Source: Selaginella moellendorffii
Lineage: Eukaryota > Streptophyta > Lycopodiopsida > Selaginellales > Selaginellaceae
Reading direction: 5' to 3'
Length of the DNA stretch: 64,000 bases
Assembly: GCF_000143415.4 (NCBI RefSeq)
Contig: NW_003314262.1
Location: 2,156,288-2,220,287 of the forward strand
Shown here: in pieces, positions 21,974 through 34,079 of the stretch
Numbering within the stretch: position 1 is the first letter of the stretch
How the letters are laid out: each line of letters starts with the position of its first letter
The notes under the pieces: model-generated
Seen by the model: the letters and a program-made list of their open reading frames with translations, nothing else
Told to the model about the DNA's origin: nothing
Databases searched by the model: none
Translations under genes and position numbers: made by a program

Positions 21974-23371
21974 CTGCCTCTTTGTCGATGTTCCTTATTC
22001 CAAAGGGCGTGACCGTGTAAACAACTCTAACTGCATGTTTACAGTAGTCTATCTAAACCTTACCGACGGGTTTGGTTTCTTTGCTCAGAAGGGTTGGGGC
22101 CTCTGGCTTCTCTCTCTATGTTCTTGCGGGCAGGGGCATATCACACTTTTGTAAGCTGGGTGACTTCTAGAGCAGCAAGGGTGGCTGACTCCGTTGGTCA
22201 TTTCTTTGTCGGCGACGGCCAGAAGGTGTTTGAGTTGGTAGCGCATCCACGTTAGACAAAGAGGTTACTTCCTAACTCATTTAAGTTAGTGCATTTCTCA
22301 CATAGTGTGAATACCGTGAACTTTTTCTGGAGTTGTTTCCTTGGCGGTATTCTAGACTCAAGTATGTATCGACAAGGATGTCGATCTTCCCTAGGGGGGA
22401 GAGTGTCGCGAATGTGACTTCGGGTATCGAAAGTTACCTGTCGACTAGTCCTTATGGACACTCTTACCTTACTGCCACGACGGCAGGAGGTCGGTATTGC
22501 TGGACCCGTTATCAATCTCCGCCTAAGCTAGTTGAGAAACTGGTCCTCACATGTGCACTTGACCAAATGAGCATAAGGAAGGAATTCCTAAGTGTCTATT
22601 TAGTCAAGCATACTTGACCTAGTTAGAGAAACTCATTCGTTGACTTGCAGTTGCTAGTGTTGGGAACCCCCGCGATATTGAGCTTGGTCCCTCAATATCA
22701 CTAGATGATAGCTTACCATGTCTGCCAAACGCCTTCGCTATCATGCCCTTTGTGTTAGTCTCATTTCGGTCCCAAATGCTATTTATGAAAAGTGTCCAGA
22801 TTTGCTCATTTGGCATATCTACGGAATGTAGAGATCGGCCTAAACACAATGGTGTTCGTCCCGTGTCCAAATTCACATTTTAGCGTCATTCCATATTTAG
22901 TAAATTTCGAGCTTGTCCTAGAGACTAACTCCTTATACTAAGGGAGGCTTGGGGTGAAAGCCCAAAGCGTGTGTTCCTCAAGGGGGGGGGGGGAAGGGCT
23001 GTAGGTTCCAAATGTATAGTAGGGATAGTGGGTAGGTCGGGCATGGCTGACCAACTTAAGGCATAGTCTAACTCCCACTTGCGTGTTTGTCTTTGTTCTG
23101 TGTCTGGCTTGGGTCTAAGCCCAAGTTCCATTCCATGCTAGTTGGTGGAGTACCCATGTCCTCGCGTTAGGCCACCGATATGCTAAAATAGCACTAGACT
23201 CCGTTTAGCTCCGTTTTGCGTGTTGGTTCTAGTATTAGGATGCTGGATACTCTAGGATTGTTCCCTGTCCTTTGGACACGTGGCATGTGACACGTGGCAC
23301 ATAGGTTCCGCTTTGTGGTTATCCTATGGTAAATCACTATAGGATAAAAAGTAAAAACCACGTGCGCTACA
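21974..23371 (+). mobile_element. 3' end of an old chromovirus G' (UTR plus LTR)
   Basis: 21974-22403 matches, in plus sense, the 3' untranslated region of element G (reverse of about 40806-41250). A purine tract CTAGGGGGGAGAG leads directly into an LTR at 22404-23371 that starts TGTCGCG and ends GTGCGCTACA, the same ends as G's LTRs. It is clearly older than G: many substitutions and indels. Confidence 0.75.
22404..23371 (+). repeat. LTR of G' (968 bp)
   Basis: Diverged relative of the 915-bp LTRs at 39891 and 46376. It contains a poly-G run at 22983-22993. Confidence 0.7.
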
Positions 23372-23734
23372 ATAATCACAGACTTATCAAGTAAAAGGAC
23401 TTCGCAGTTCAGAAGAACTAGGTTCCTAATCTGTGATCCATAAGGTATAATTTGGTGCACCGGTGTGGGGAGTCACACCAGACAAATGAACTGTTTGAAA
23501 TCCAAAAAACATCTTGGAAGACTTAATTTTGTATAGGCCAACATAGCTGTAGTATATTCCAAACCCTAATTGAGAAGTAAAGTAGTTTTTGAGAAGATAG
23601 ATGTACTATAGTGTTCTGAGCACAGTCAACACAACCAGCAAGCAAATCTTTCAAGGATTGTGTATTGTATGCATGGATCCACTAAGGTTTGATCCTTGCT
23701 AGATCTCTTAATTTCTTATCGACATGTATGAAAG
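23372..23734. other. Intergenic, no gene
   Basis: 23374-23487 is similar to 29347-29470 inside element D, including a short GTGTGGGGAGTCACAC hairpin, so it is probably a fragment of a D-family element. From about 23682 the sequence equals the 3' part of intron 2 of the P450 gene at 54.5 kb. Confidence 0.5.
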
Positions 23735-24079
23735 CTTGAAGAAGCTGGCTACATGATCCCAGCCAAGACCCAAGTGTTGATCAACCTCTACACCATCAGC
23801 CGGGATCCAAGCATCTGGAAGAACCCTCTGGAGTTCATCCCGGAGAGGATGAGCAGCAAATTCAATGTGGCTGTGGAACTCATGACGTTTGGCTTTGGCC
23901 GGCAATCCTGCCCAGGGATGAACTTGGGGATGACTGCTGTTCATTTTGTTCTTGCCAATCTTCTCGACAGGTTCAACTGGACAACACCGGATGGTAAAGA
24001 GGTGGATGTGGGTGAGGGGGTCGGGTTCACGCTCATGTGGGCTTGTCCACTTGCATTGGTTCTACTTCTCCGCAAGTAA
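23735..24079 (+). pseudogene. Cytochrome P450 last exon (isolated fragment)
   Basis: 115 codons equal to exon 3 of the P450 at 54489, from LEEAGYMIPAKTQVL to the stop TAA. It has FIPERM, then the heme-binding loop FGFGRQSCPG (F-x-x-G-R-x-x-C-x-G) and an intact C-terminal end. The intron piece before it and the 3' untranslated sequence after it (to about 24270) are also shared, so this is a genomic duplication, not a retrocopy. There are no exons 1 and 2 upstream, where the chromovirus remnant lies. Unlike the longer copy it has no frameshift. Confidence 0.85.
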
Positions 24080-24795
24080 TGAAACATATTGACTAGAATA
24101 AACAAAGACACTTTACGCTGCTCTTACTTTGTGCTAAGGTTAGATTGGAAGCTCCCAATCTGCTACTTCTATTCACAATTTTCAGGCAATTATCTCAAAA
24201 GATCTACCATTTTGGAATGCAATCGCAATTAGGGCAAAGATCTTGATTTCTTCCACTTTTTGTCACAGCATATGCTTAAGTACACATCTATATATTTAAA
24301 GTATATTTGAATATTTTAGGATATTCTACCAATTAATTGTTATTCATTTAAATTATAATTTATTTAACATATTTTTTGGTTTGCTTAAACAAACTTGTAA
24401 GGGGACTGGGATGGTAGTGGATATACTTAAAATATGTTTAGATATTCTAGGATATTTTACCATGTAAAGGTTGTTATTCATTTAGATTAGTCTTGTATTT
24501 AAAATTATAAAATTTCTTAAACACTTTCTAGTATATTCTTTTTTAATTTACCATCTAATGGTTGATATGCAATAAAATTAATTTTGTGTTTATAAATTAT
24601 GAACATGTTTATAATTATAAACTTTTATTTGATCAATTGAATAATAAATAAAAATAACACTACTATTAATCAAAAAAGTGTTGCTACATGAAATGTGTAG
24701 CAAATTATTATAATTTCCTTCCTAAACATTTCTACCATAGTAAAGAAGATTTCATAATAATTAAAAAATTGAATTAATATAAACTAAGTGCAACA
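24080..24795. other. AT-rich intergenic with internal duplication
   Basis: Up to about 24270 it resembles the P450 3' flank. 24290-24400 and 24420-24530 are similar to each other (GTATATTTGAATATTTTAGG-type and its variant). Otherwise very AT-rich, no gene. Confidence 0.5.
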
Positions 24796-25125
24796 ATGGA
24801 GACATGCATCGCGCTAGATCTTCTTCTCTCCCACTTTTTTTCCTGCGAGCTCCTCAAAGATTTTCATATCCATATCTATCTATCAACTGCATGGCATCGT
24901 GGGTCTGTCCGAATTTCACTACCCTGCAGAGATTGTCAATGGAGGTGGAGCCGAATAACACTGGAATGCTGGAGTTTTTGAGCCCAGAGCTTCTCGGTTT
25001 GGAAGAACAAGAAGCAGGCTGGCAAGCTAAAGCAAGATGTGTGCTTGGAGCAAAGTTCCAGCACAGAAGAAGGAGAAGAAGCTCATATGCAACCAGTGAG
25101 CACTAAAAGCGCACCACCAGATGAG
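24796..25125 (+). CDS. Possible start of a host gene, cut by element D
   Basis: Open frame 24804-25106, with a plausible start at MASWVCPNFTTLQRL (about 24891). Residues up to WQAKARCVLGAK look like ordinary soluble protein; then it becomes arginine-rich. I do not recognise it. It ends just before the ATGAG target site of element D and may continue, with or without an intron, at 32858. Low certainty that this is a functional gene. Confidence 0.3.
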
Positions 25126-25811
25126 TGTGAGACACAAAATCCCTAGCCCCCAAAGTGGAGCCGGAAAGGGTGCCACGTGGTAGTGGCTGAAGCGAGAGCC
25201 AAACGAGCGTAACACGGTTGGACCAAAAGCTCCGACTTGAAAAGTCAAGAGCGGGAGTGGAACTCCCAAAGAAGGGCTCGAGGAACGAGCACGAAGCGAG
25301 CAAAAAGCGAGGCTCCAAAAAGGGACCCAAAAGGACCAACACATGACACATGGGAGTGTCCGAGATGGACTTGAGTTGGAGTCCGAGATGGACCCGAGTT
25401 GGAGTCCGAGATGGACCCGAGTTGGAGTCCGAAGTGGAGTCCGAGATGGACCCGAGTTGAAGTCCGAAGTGGAGTCCGAGATGGACCCGAGATGGAGTTC
25501 GAGATGGAGTCCGAAGTGGAGTCCGAGGTGGACCCGAGATGGACCCGAGATAGAGTCCGAAGTGGAGTCCGAGGTGGACCCGAGATGGACCCGAGTTGGA
25601 GTCTGAGGTGGAGTCCGAGATGGACCCGAGATGGAGTCCGAGATGGAGTCCGAGATGGAGTCCGAGGTGGACCCGAGATGGACCCGAAATGGAGTCCGAG
25701 ATGGACCCGAGATGGAGTCCAAGATGGAGTCCGAGATGGACCCGAGATGGAGTCCGAGATGGAGTCCGAGATGGAGTCCGAGATGGAGTCCGAAGTCGAG
25801 ACCGAGACCGG

Positions 25812-25843
<32 letters not shown>

Positions 25844-26964
25844 TTGGGACCGAGACCGAGACTGAGGCCGAGGCCGAGACCGAGCCCGAGCCCGAGTCCG
25901 AGTCCGAATCCGAGTCCGAGTCCGAGTCCGAGTCCGAGTCCGAGTCCGAGTCCGAGTCCGGAGCCTGAGAGGGTGAAAGCCCAAAGCGTTCGTCTCCCAG
26001 ACCCTGGGGGGTTTGGTGAGCTCCAAAAGTATAGTAGGGGGAGGACTGCAGTGGAGCCAGTTTGGCCAGGAAAGGCCAGTTTGGCCCAGGAAGGCCAGAC
26101 CCAATGTTGGGTGATGAACTGACCACTGGGAAGTCCAAGACTAGAGTGAATACGGACCGACAAGCGGGGTAGCTTGGTGAAGTGTTCAAGAGCCGGCTCT
26201 AGTTCCCCCGGGAGATCGACTGGCCGATGCTCCCAGTCCAAGTGTGGGTGGCACTACCTACTTGGATACCAGGCGTGGCTCAACGGAACCTCGCTCTAAG
26301 CCCATGGCTAGAGCACCTAAAGGCGAAAGGCGGGGAGAGTACCCAGGTGGCTCGCGTAAGGCCACGGTGTTCCGAAATGTTGTCCCAAAGGCCTAGACTG
26401 TGGAAAGGAAGAGGAGCAGTCCTCTGGGGTAGTGACCAAGGACACAGTCGTGTGGTGAAGAAGTCCCAGAGGACCATGGGACTTAGTGGTCGGGCCTGTG
26501 GGCCTCGATCCAGTGGCAGTGTTGGCAAACACGGCTAGGGGCAGAAAGGGACTTGGTAGGAACTGACAAAGGAACTTTCGGGAAGGCAATTCCCCAGGTC
26601 TGTGGGCATCCTAAGGATGCTAAGGAGTGGATCCAGGATGACCACTCGTGGACAGATGGCCCAGTCTTGGAGAGACGGGATGGTGATGCAAGTGGTATTG
26701 GATCACTAGTGCAGCAAAGGTGAATGGGCATGGCCTTAGCGTAACGGGCCGAGATGTCAGTGGTACCTTTGGGTGTCGGTCTTGGGACCGGACACGTGGA
26801 GCACTTGGACCAGGTGCAAGTGTGGAGTGGCATGGATGCCATTCTTGGGGCTAGCAAGTCCCAAGTCCTAAATTGGACTTATGGAGGTTGTGAATGAGAC
26901 TCCTCTAAGTGGTTGGAGGTGTGGTTAAGTGACTAAAGTAGAACGGAAAAATTAGTCGCTTACA
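25126..26964 (+). repeat. LTR of element D (5' LTR, 1839 bp)
   Basis: Begins TGTGAGACAC and ends GTCGCTTACA. Confidence 0.85.
25365..25967. repeat. Hexamer/12-mer minisatellite in 5' LTR of D
   Basis: Built of CCGAGATGGAGT, CCGAGATGGACC, CCGAAGTGGAGT and finally pure CCGAGA and CCGAGT hexamers. Because the unit length is a multiple of three, long open frames occur in several frames on both strands. They are low-complexity artefacts, not genes. Confidence 0.9.
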
Positions 26965-29900
26965 ACTTGGTATCGGAGCTATTCCTTAGTCCGACTTTTA
27001 TTGGTGCTCAAGTATATCACCACTGGTGTTGGTAATGGAAGGTCCGAGAAGTGGGCCTATCCTTGAGGAGTAGCAGGTCGGGAAGACATGGCTCTCCATT
27101 ACAGTTCATGTGTGAACTTGTAGACAAGGTGGTGGATAGAAAAGGGGCCAATAATGGAACGACTTTGGGATCTTGGGAACAGTGCAAGGTTTTCCTCATT
27201 GAGTTGAGGAGGTGATCCAGATGAGCGTTTGACTCAGCAAACGGGCTAATGTAGTTGGGGTAAACAACTATAGTTGGGATCACGGGGAAGATAGAGACTC
27301 CAAAAACAATAAAGGAGTCACAAGTTTATCCTCACATGGTGGAGGCTGGTGCTCATGAAGGTGAGACCGGAATGGATGACCGTGAGAGGTCAAGTATGGA
27401 TGAGGACACGAGTCCTCGAAATGGTAGCCGGGGCTACCTCTAATAAATCCTGGAACAACCCAAGGAGTTGGGGGTGTATTAAGTGGATGAGTTGGTATTC
27501 TCATCACATGGACAAGTAGTCCTAAGGGGCAAAGTTTGGCCCCAGAGAACAAAATCAAGTGTCAGAGTAACACTTGTGAAAATAGTCCTTTTGAGTAGGA
27601 CAGGAATGCAAGAATTGTATTCCGGTGAGCTAGTGCCTCACAAGTAGGACCTTACGGGTCGGTGGATTAACCAAGTCCAAAACTGCTAGATGACTCAAGT
27701 AGAGTCAAGGGATGGTCCTAAAAGGACTGATAGAAGCATTTGGACTGAGGTGAGTTGTACCCCACAAAGGATGGGGGGGGATCATAGGATCCAAGGATGA
27801 GAACAAAGAGTATCTCATCAATGGCAAAATGTGCCATGCTAAAGTTATGGGAAAGGTGTTCCCAGAAGAAAACAACTTTGACACAAAGTTGTGTGTGACC
27901 TCTATGGTGTAGTGCTAACGGATGGTTGGCATGAGAAAGAGCGGTGTTGGTCTTGGCAAAGACTTAAACACGAAGGGGAAGTGTCATAGAGGTAGGCTCG
28001 TGGAGTTGATGGTGTGGAGACACCAAATGTGCCAAGGTGTGATACCTTGAGGCTATGTTGGTGGGTTCATAAGAACCCCTTGCCAAAGGAATTCCAATGG
28101 AAATGGGAATGGCATAGCCTAAGCGGCAGAGCATGCAGTTGGAGTGCGGTGACCCAGATAATGATGGAGGTGTGCAAGCACCAAGCAATGAGTTGTAGGA
28201 CTTGACAACTATGAGGCAACTAAGCAAGAGGTGCAAAATAACTGGTTAAACGGGTAGAAGGTAGCTACCCAAGACTTCTAATATAGGGAAGTCGGATATA
28301 CCCTTACAGGGGATAAGCTGCTTATGTTGCGATATAGTAAGTCAATGTCATAAAAGGAAATACTCATTGTCAAGAAAGCCATCATTGGGACACCCGAACA
28401 CTCTAGAACACCAGAAGGTGGTGTTTAATGTCGCGAGGGCAATGGATAAAGCCCAAGGGACTAAGTCCCTAGCGAATGATGGATAGAAGGTGCTATCCAA
28501 ATGTCCAAGGTTGCGGAGACAGGAGAGGACTGTCTACCCGAGTTGGACAAAGCCAAAAATGGAATTTTGGCAAGGCTAGTGATGGGCATGTAAAGGCCCA
28601 TAAGCAACAATGTAATCCCAGTGTGTGGGATTATAAGCTGAGCATACCCGGATTGAGGAACCACTCCCTGGGCTATTGGGTAGGTTCATCCCTAAGAATA
28701 CTTGCTAAGGCATGATAGAAAGTGCAAAGCTATCCTCCTGGTTTGGAGGAGAATGACCGAAGGAAAGGTGTGAAGCCAAAGGCAAGTAGTATTGGGATGG
28801 AATTGAACCATAGAAATCAAAGGACATATCCAACAGTGGTTATGAAAGTTGGGAGTGGAGAAGCAAGAGGGTGCTCGAGGATGTTGTTGCTAGCAACCGT
28901 GATGCCATGGAGAGTCTAAAATATGGAATTGTCCATGTTAGACTATATGGCAACTATAAAGCTTGCGAAAGGGGAGGCCTTAGCAAGCTGAGGGACAGAG
29001 TTCCTTCAAGGTTCCCAAAGACGATTCTAGGTAGCGTAGTACCTAGAAAGGCCAAGTGTAAATGGTTTATGGAACGCGCGAAATCAGAGTGGCGCAGCAG
29101 AAGCGTGGTCTTGAAGCTTGCCATGAGGCAAGGTTATCAAGGTTAGGGAAGTAGTTCCCGAGTGTTCAAAGAGAGGGCTTTGAACAAAAGTCGATGGTCA
29201 AGGACTTTCACGCTTATGCAGGAACCATGTTACAATGGTCGGAGGACTTGCCAAGTGAGATTGGCACGTCGGGGGAACAAAAACCCTAGTTGAAGGTGAT
29301 AACTTCAAAAGGGGTGGGCCATGGGGCCGAGCATGGAGGAGTCCATGCATGATCACAGACATGTCAAGTGAGAGGACTTGGCAGTGTGGAGGAACTAGGT
29401 TCCTAAGCTGTGATCTGTAGCGCACTTTAAAAATAGGTTGGTGCACTGGCGTGGGGAGTCACGCCAGGCATCTAGTGTGATGCCGTCCGTAGATGCATAT
29501 ACGGAGGTTGGGTTCGAGTCCCGACCCTCTAGTGCTTGGGTTCGAGTCCCAAATCACTAGGGCGTGGTGATGGTTTGGAATATGAGGACACTCATATTTC
29601 GGTGGTCATGGACTCTCAGTGGGGAGACTGGTTTGGGCACACCGCCAAGCGAGGGATGCCTCGGAGTCGTGATGCACGTTTAGATTGCTTAGTGTGAAAG
29701 CTCAGCATATCTAACTTGAACGCTTTGGTGCAAGTGGCACCAAGGTCGTGGTGAGTGAGATGGGGACACCTAATCTCAGTTGCTATGAACCCTTGGCCGT
29801 AAGGGCTAGCTTGGGTGCACCGCCAAGTGTGGGGGATGCCCCCGGGGTTATAGTCAACAACTTGGAGGTCTAGAAGACCAAGTACCTCTTGGCAACTCTG

Positions 29901-31014
29901 TTAAGGTGCCAAGGTGAGATCACTAGGTGATCTTATGGCCAGATAAGGACAAGGTCCTTGGTTGGCTAAGGAATGAAGTTCCTGGTTCAAAATGTTGAAA
30001 TTGAACTGTTTAAGGTGATGTGGCTTGGTCGTGATGACCAAGTGGGAAGAGCACCTAAGGGGAATAAACTATGTCCGTGAGATGGCATAGTGAGTCCGAG
30101 GAAAGTAGTCTCTATAAAAGACCCATGGGAGGGTCACGAAGTTGGGCCGTGGATAGAGCCCATAGCAGAAGATGCTAAAGAGACGTACTAGGGGTGAACA
30201 TCCTCCGGACTTGGCAAAGAAGAGTCTTTGCTATGGAACCGAAACAATACCTCAAGGAGGGAGGTAGAGATTCGATGTTGCTTGGTGCAACAATCAACGG
30301 ATAGGAGCAAAAGATGAGTGGCCAAGATAGGGCCGTGGAATCCCTTGGGGGGAATCCAAGTGACAAAGTTAGGCGAGGAACACTAATGTGTTGGACGCTA
30401 ACAAGTTGCGGGAAAGGAAGTGTGTTTCCAAGGAGGGATTCCGAAATGCTCCGGTTTGGCAAAAGTGGAAGCTCCAAGGGAGGGAGCGGTAAGGTAGCCA
30501 AATGATAGGGCCATGAACAGCCCTAGCACAAAGTATGATAACTGGAACTTTGGCACGAAATAGAAGAGAGGATGATGGTGCCCTCGAGTAGAGAACTTTC
30601 TAGGAAGGGAAGTGGAGTTGCACAAAAGGTGCAAGGCAAGGTGTCGGAGACACCTAGGAAATTGACTCCAAGGAGTCAAACTTCAAAGTTCCAAAGTGCG
30701 GAGGTTATATCGATGGAAATTGAGACTACTCGAGAAGGAGTAGTGGGATTGACTTAGAGAAGGGTCTCTAAGAGGTTTAGCGAGCACTAAACCAATAAAA
30801 GGAGAGAACCATTACATGTGGTCCAATCAGTCTCTAAGTTGGAAAGACTACGCTCCTTAAAGGATGGACAAGGCATGGTGAGCCTTTGGTGTCAAACCAT
30901 AGACAAAGATTGACTAGGTGCCAAGGATGGAAATGGTAACACGTGTGGGTGTTACTTTATGAAAGGGTTTACCGTTCGATGAGGACATCGAACTTCGTCT
31001 ATGGGTGGTGGAGT
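26965..31014 (+). other. Interior of element D, non-coding
   Basis: No open frame with a recognisable domain. At 29511-29521 and 29539-29549 there are two copies of GGTTCGAGTCC, the tRNA/SINE B-box type sequence, 28 bp apart. A short hairpin GGCGTGGGGAGTCACGCC lies just upstream (about 29448). Confidence 0.6.
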
Positions 31015-32852
31015 TGTGAGACACAAAATCCCTAGCCCCCAAAGTGGAGCCGGAAAGGGTGCCACGTGGTAGTGGCTGAAGCGAGAGCCAAACGAGCATA
31101 ACACGGTTGGACCAAAAGCTCCGACTTGAAAAGTCAAGAGCGGGAGTGGAACTCCCAAAGAAGGGCTCGAGGAACGAGCACGAAGCGAGCAAAAAGCGAG
31201 GCTCCAAAAAGGGACCCAAAAGGACCAACACATGACACATGGGAGTGTCCGAGATGGACTCGAGTTGGAGTCCGAGATGGACCCGAGTTGGAGTCCGAGA
31301 TGGACCCGAGTTGGAGTCCGAAGTGGAGTCCGAGATGGACCCGAGTTGGAGTCCGAAGTGGAGTCTGAGATGGACCCGAGTTGAAGTCCGAAGTGGAGTC
31401 CGAGATGGACTCGAGATGGAGTTCGAGATGGAGTCCGAAGTGGAGTCCGAGGTGGACCCGAGATGGACCCGAGATAGAGTCCGAAGTGGAGTCCGAGGTG
31501 GACCCGAGATGGACCCGAGTTGGAGTCTGAGGTGGAGTCCGAGATGGACCCGAGATGGAGTCCGAGATGGAGTCCGAGATGGAGTCCGAGGTGGACCCGA
31601 GATGGACCCGAAATGGAGTCCGAGATGGACCCGAGATGGAGTCCAAGATGGAGTCCGAGATGGACCCGAGATGGAGTCCGAGATGGAGTCCGAGATGGAG
31701 TCCGAAGTCGAGACCGAGACCGGGACCGAGACCGAGACCGAGATCGGGACCGAGACCGAGACTGAGGCCGAGGCCGAGACCGAGCCCGAGCCCGAGTCCG
31801 AGTCCGAATCCGAGTCCGAGTCCGAGTCCGAGTCCGAGTCCGAGTCCGGAGCCTGAGAGGGTGAAAGCCCAAAGCGTTCGTCTCCCAGACCCTGGGGGGT
31901 TTGGTGAGCTCCAAAAGTATAGTAGGGGGAGGACTGCAGTGGAGCCAGTTTGGCCAGGAAAGGCCAGTTTGGCCCAGGAAGGCCAGACCCAATGTTGGGT
32001 GATGAACTGACCACTGGGAAGTCCAAGACTAGAGTGAATACGGACCGACAAGCGGGGTAGCTTGGTGAAGTGTTCAAGAGCCGGCTCTAGTTCCCCCGGG
32101 AGATCGACTGGCCGATGCTCCCAGTCCAAGTGTGGGTGGCACTACCTACTTGGATACCAGGCGTGGCTCAACGGAACCTCGCTCTAAGCCCATGGCTAGA
32201 GCACCTAAAGGCGAAAGGCGGGGAGAGTACCCAGGTGGCTCGCGTAAGGCCACGGTGTTCCGAAATGTTGTCCCAAAGGCCTAGACTGTGGAAAGGAAGA
32301 GGAGCAGTCCTCTGGGGTAGTGACCAAGGACACAGTCGTGTGGTGAAGAAGTCCCAGAGGACCATGGGACTTAGTGGTCGGGCCTGTGGGCCTCGATCCA
32401 GTGGCAGTGTTGGCAAACACGGCTAGGGGCAGAAAGGGACTTGGTAGGAACTGACAAAGGAACTTTCGGGAAGGCAATTCCCCAGGTCTGTGGGCATCCT
32501 AAGGATGCTAAGGAGTGGATCCAGGATGACCACTCGTGGACAGATGGCCCAGTCTTGGAGAGACGGGATGGTGATGCAAGTGGTATTGGATCACTAGTGC
32601 AGCAAAGGTGAATGGGCATGGCCTTAGCGTAACGGGCCGAGATGTCAGTGGTACCTTTGGGTGTCGGTCTTGGGACCGGACACGTGGAGCACTTGGACCA
32701 GGTGCAAGTGTGGAGTGGCATGGATGCCATTCTTGGGGCTAGCAAGTCCCAAGTCCTAAATTGGACTTATGGAGGTTGTGAATGAGACTCCTCTAAGTGG
32801 TTGGAGGTGTGGTTAAGTGACTAAAGTAGAACGGAAAAATTAGTCGCTTACA
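31015..32852 (+). repeat. LTR of element D (3' LTR)
   Basis: Same ends as the 5' LTR. The minisatellite (31254-31855) has one more early block and one fewer CCGAGATGGAGT late, i.e. slippage since insertion. Confidence 0.85.
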
Positions 32853-32857
32853 ATGAG

Positions 32858-33161
32858 TTATTAGGAAGGTGAACTTAGATGCTGAAGAAGAAGAAAGTGA
32901 AAAAATGGGAGAGAACTTGGAGTAACACAGGCAAACAACAACGAGAAGGCAAATCATTTGGCTTAGAAGCAGAAGATGACATGGAAGACCAGCATCCGGA
33001 TGGTCCAGGCGATCCACTACTTCGCTCATGGGATTCACTGTCTCACAATTGCCAGGCGTGCCAGACCGGGCGTCCAACGGCAGTGCCAGGGATTCAAGGT
33101 ATCAAGGGGTACAGCAAGTAGACGAGTGCTCCTCACTCACAGAAACTCGTGAAGACCATCT
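32858..33161 (+). pseudogene. Host coding fragment between element D and transposon copy 2
   Basis: Two overlapping frames look coding: 32879-33121 (FGLEAEDDMEDQHPDGPGD) and 33028-33161 (RASNGSARDSRYQ ... TETREDHL). The second continues without a break at 50514 if copy 2 and one ATCT are removed. The change between the two frames means a short intron or a frameshift. No family recognised. Confidence 0.4.
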
Positions 33162-33185
33162 AAGCTCTATTTCGTTAAAGTGGGA
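33162..33185 (+). repeat. Left terminal inverted repeat of transposon copy 2
   Basis: AAGCTCTATTTCGTTAAAGT then GGGA. Target duplication ATCT precedes it. Confidence 0.9.
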
Positions 33186-33821
33186 TTTATTCAGTAAAAT
33201 GGGACTAGGTACAAATTTTCAAGTATTTGAAAATGACGTGAAATTATATGTTTTTTGTCCAGGGGCTAGACATATCTGGGGCATGGTGACTAGCGCGGTG
33301 ACTTTGTGTCCAGACTGAGTCCATCTGGTTGTATAATAAATCTCATTGTCAAGGTGAACAAGCCGAATTTGAAGCTAAAGAAGAGTGATGGCATGCGCGC
33401 ACACACTATTTGTTTGTTCATTGAGCGTGTGGTGAGCTTTCCAAGATGAACGTCATTCCTATTAGCCAGACATATAACTTAATGGTGAGAACATTTAGAT
33501 ATTATTCAATGTTATCTTTTTCTAACGAATCTAATTGTGAAGGTGTAGCAAGAGGCATTGCTAGTCTGGAGAAGTCATTTAACTCATTTGACCCTTAGTG
33601 TATTTTCATGAAACTAAATAACATTCATATTATTAAGGAATTTCTCTAGTACCTTTTTTTTACGACATAGAGGCTTGCATTTCTTTCAAAGGTGATTTAG
33701 TAAAAGGCCTGAGGGCATATGCCATTCTATTTCTCAGATTGGTATTAAGATATACTAGTGCAAAGGGAAAAAGGTATTTGGTGATCAAGTAAATGGCATG
33801 AGGGCACATGCCATTATAAGC
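33186..33821. other. Subterminal non-coding region of copy 2
   Basis: Collinear with 16105-16696 reversed. Palindrome copy at 33793-33814 (central GGGC instead of GGCC), decayed one near 33715. Confidence 0.65.
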
Positions 33822-34079
33822 CTAAGCGCTAGTGGACACCTCCTTTTTGGTACTCTCAGCGGTACTATCATCCTTCTCCGGGTCAGTTGTTTTGCTTTGG
33901 ATTGTTGTCTCTGACGTTACTGGGGCGTTCTCGATAGTTGTTAATGTTGCCGTTTGTTCAGAAAAATGATCACCTGGAGTATAGTACGGGGAGTTTGGAA
34001 GACTTATATATTCTACATCTTCACCTATCTCCTTCTCCGTCTCCTTTTCTGCCTCACTTACAGATTTTGTGCTTGCCAT
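33822..34079 (-). CDS. Small acidic Ser/Thr-rich protein downstream of gene B
   Basis: 85 codons from ATG at 34077-34079 (MASTKSVSEAEKETEKEIGE... to STKKEVSTSA); the frame is open further up to 34181. Strongly charged, no hydrophobic core, likely disordered. It lies between the last exon of gene B (stop near 34302) and the transposon end. It is missing from copy 1, where a deletion joins a decayed palindrome directly to the subterminal region. It might be a separate small gene or an alternative last exon of gene B (a pyrimidine-rich acceptor CCCTTGCAG lies at about 34146). No known family. Confidence 0.4.
   Translation of the reverse strand: MASTKSVSEAEKETEKEIGEDVEYISLPNSPYYTPGDHFSEQTATLTTIENAPVTSETTIQSKTTDPEKDDSTAESTKKEVSTSA

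Larger units (their letters stand above)
25126..32852 (+). mobile_element. LTR element D, gene-less (LARD-like), 7.7 kb
   Basis: LTRs at 25126-26964 and 31015-32852 are nearly identical except in their internal minisatellite. TSD is ATGAG (25121-25125 and 32853-32857). The primer site starts about 26968: TGGTATCGGAGC, close to the initiator-Met type. A purine-rich TGGGTGGTGGAGT precedes the 3' LTR. The 4.05-kb interior has only short frames on both strands and no gag, protease, RT or integrase motif. It therefore resembles a large retrotransposon derivative, moved in trans. Plus orientation follows from primer site and purine tract. Confidence 0.85.

Noticed and set aside
25027-26241. Long open frames on both strands in the D LTR (up to 404 codons)
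   Set aside because: They translate a 6/12-bp minisatellite and are open because the repeat unit is a multiple of three. The same appears in the other LTR; no domain.
26810-26850. GGCATGGATGCCA in the D LTR as another copy of the element palindrome
   Set aside because: The core differs (GGAT, no GGCC) and the arms are shorter; a chance short palindrome.
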